A stretch of 5,336 nucleotides of DNA from Thermoproteota archaeon. GTDB taxonomy: Archaea > Thermoproteota > Methanomethylicia > Methanomethylicales > Methanomethylicaceae. The notes beneath the pieces are model-generated. The model was not told the DNA's origin. It ran no database searches and worked only from the letters and a program-made list of their open reading frames with translations. Each line of letters begins with the position of its first letter. Position 1 is the first letter of the stretch. Shown in pieces: positions 4,768 to 5,336 of this stretch. Position numbers and translations under genes: made by a program. The stretch lies in the NCBI GenBank assembly GCA_004347955.1, contig QNVH01000016.1:3000-8335 (forward strand), given 5' to 3'.

Positions 4768-5336
4768 ATGGCTCAAAGGGTTCTTTACTGGAAGGGATGC
4801 ATGTCCAGGTACAGGACAAAGAGCATTGCGGACTCTATAGAGCGCCTCCTAACCTTGATGAAAGTTGACTACACGACTTTGGGCGAGGACGAGGGTTGCT
4901 GCGGATCTGTCCTCTACAGGACTGGCCAGACACCTGATGCCATCTTGGTCTCTAGGAAGACGATCGAGAGGATCTCCTCCCTTGGGGTTAAGGAGGTTGT
5001 GACGGGCTGTCCCGGGTGCTTCAGGACCATGTCCCAGGATTACGCAAAAGCCTTCAGATCTGTCCCGTTCGAAGTCCGGCACATCTCCCAGTTCCTTTTC
5101 AGCATCCGCGACAGGCTCAAAGATCACCTCCGACCCATAGACGCCAAGGTGGTCTACCATGACCCCTGCCACCTTGGCAGGCACATGGGGGTCTACGAGG
5201 AGCCTAGGGCGCTGATCAAAATGATACCCAAAGTCGAGCTTCTGGAATTCAAATACAACCGTAACAAGGCCCTCTGTTGCGGCTCAGGCGGCGGCGTGCG
5301 ATCTGCTTTCCCTGAAGTGTCTTTGGAGGTGGCAAA
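4768..5336 (+). CDS. CCG-domain iron-sulfur protein, HdrD/HdrB-like, 3' end outside the window
   Basis: The 189 codons in the window encode a cytoplasmic cysteine-rich protein with two CCG domains. The first reads C11 (YWKGC), CCG at 44-46, then CPGC at 81-84. The second reads C134 (HDPCHLGRH), CCG at 170-172 (ALCCGSGGGVR), and its last CxxC would lie just past the window end. In HdrB and HdrD of methanogens such CX(31-39)CCX(35-36)CXXC motifs hold non-cubane [4Fe-4S] clusters that reduce the CoM-S-S-CoB disulfide. Related domains occur in GlpC, LutA and other dehydrogenase partner subunits. There is no N-terminal ferredoxin domain (no CxxCxxCxxxC), so it resembles a stand-alone HdrD C-terminal half or HdrB. 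The usual partners (hdrA, hdrC, hdrE, glycolate or lactate oxidase) are not in view, so the substrate cannot be named. It appears to be its own transcription unit. The family is firm; the exact role is open. Confidence 0.92.
   Translation, partial: MAQRVLYWKGCMSRYRTKSIADSIERLLTLMKVDYTTLGEDEGCCGSVLYRTGQTPDAILVSRKTIERISSLGVKEVVTGCPGCFRTMSQDYAKAFRSVPFEVRHISQFLFSIRDRLKDHLRPIDAKVVYHDPCHLGRHMGVYEEPRALIKMIPKVELLEFKYNRNKALCCGSGGGVRSAFPEVSLEVA

Noticed and set aside
1..5336. Possible mobile element or defence island
   Set aside because: No transposase, integrase, terminal repeats, tRNA or restriction/toxin genes are visible; the genes are core housekeeping functions.

Overview
The window looks like a core-genome segment of an archaeon with moderately high GC in its coding cores. 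All convincing genes are on the + strand. The archaeal reading rests on four things: a DnaK without the long nucleotide-domain insertion of E. coli DnaK and with archaeal-type wording ([31 protein letters not shown]), Shine-Dalgarno sites of the GGTGGTG / GGAGGG type, TATA-box-like elements at suitable distances, and a heterodisulfide-reductase-like CCG protein at the right edge. A TACK-type lineage is my best guess, but I cannot place it more exactly.

Layout. Positions 51-431 hold a 126-residue charged helical protein that I cannot name with certainty; it is perhaps a distant PDCD5-like nucleic-acid-binding protein. Positions 432-782 are a gene-free, purine-rich spacer that ends in AT-rich promoter-like elements and a small hairpin overlapping the grpE ribosome binding site. 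Then come grpE (783-1559, TTG start preferred), dnaK (1552-3411, overlapping grpE by 8 nt) and dnaJ (3520-4653, after a 108-nt spacer): a complete Hsp70 chaperone set. A 114-nt spacer with a T-rich terminator candidate and a TATA-like box separates dnaJ from a CCG-domain iron-sulfur protein (4768 to the window end, incomplete).

How the genes work together. In the known cycle DnaJ delivers substrate and stimulates the DnaK ATPase, and GrpE releases ADP. The overlap of grpE and dnaK, with the dnaK ribosome binding site inside the last grpE codons, suggests translational coupling. Archaeal DnaK systems are generally thought to have been acquired from bacteria, so archaeal expression signals around a bacterial-type operon are expected.

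Most notable points. DnaK has serine where the phosphate-2 motif normally has a catalytic-site aspartate (FSFGGGTHD instead of FDLGGGTFD), so its ATPase may be altered. GrpE carries two low-complexity charged tails of about 54 residues each. An anti-Shine-Dalgarno-like TCACCTC lies just before the grpE ribosome binding site and could form an RBS-occluding hairpin. I saw no mobile element, CRISPR array, tRNA or rRNA. Apart from these points this is an ordinary chaperone locus, and I do not claim a new system.
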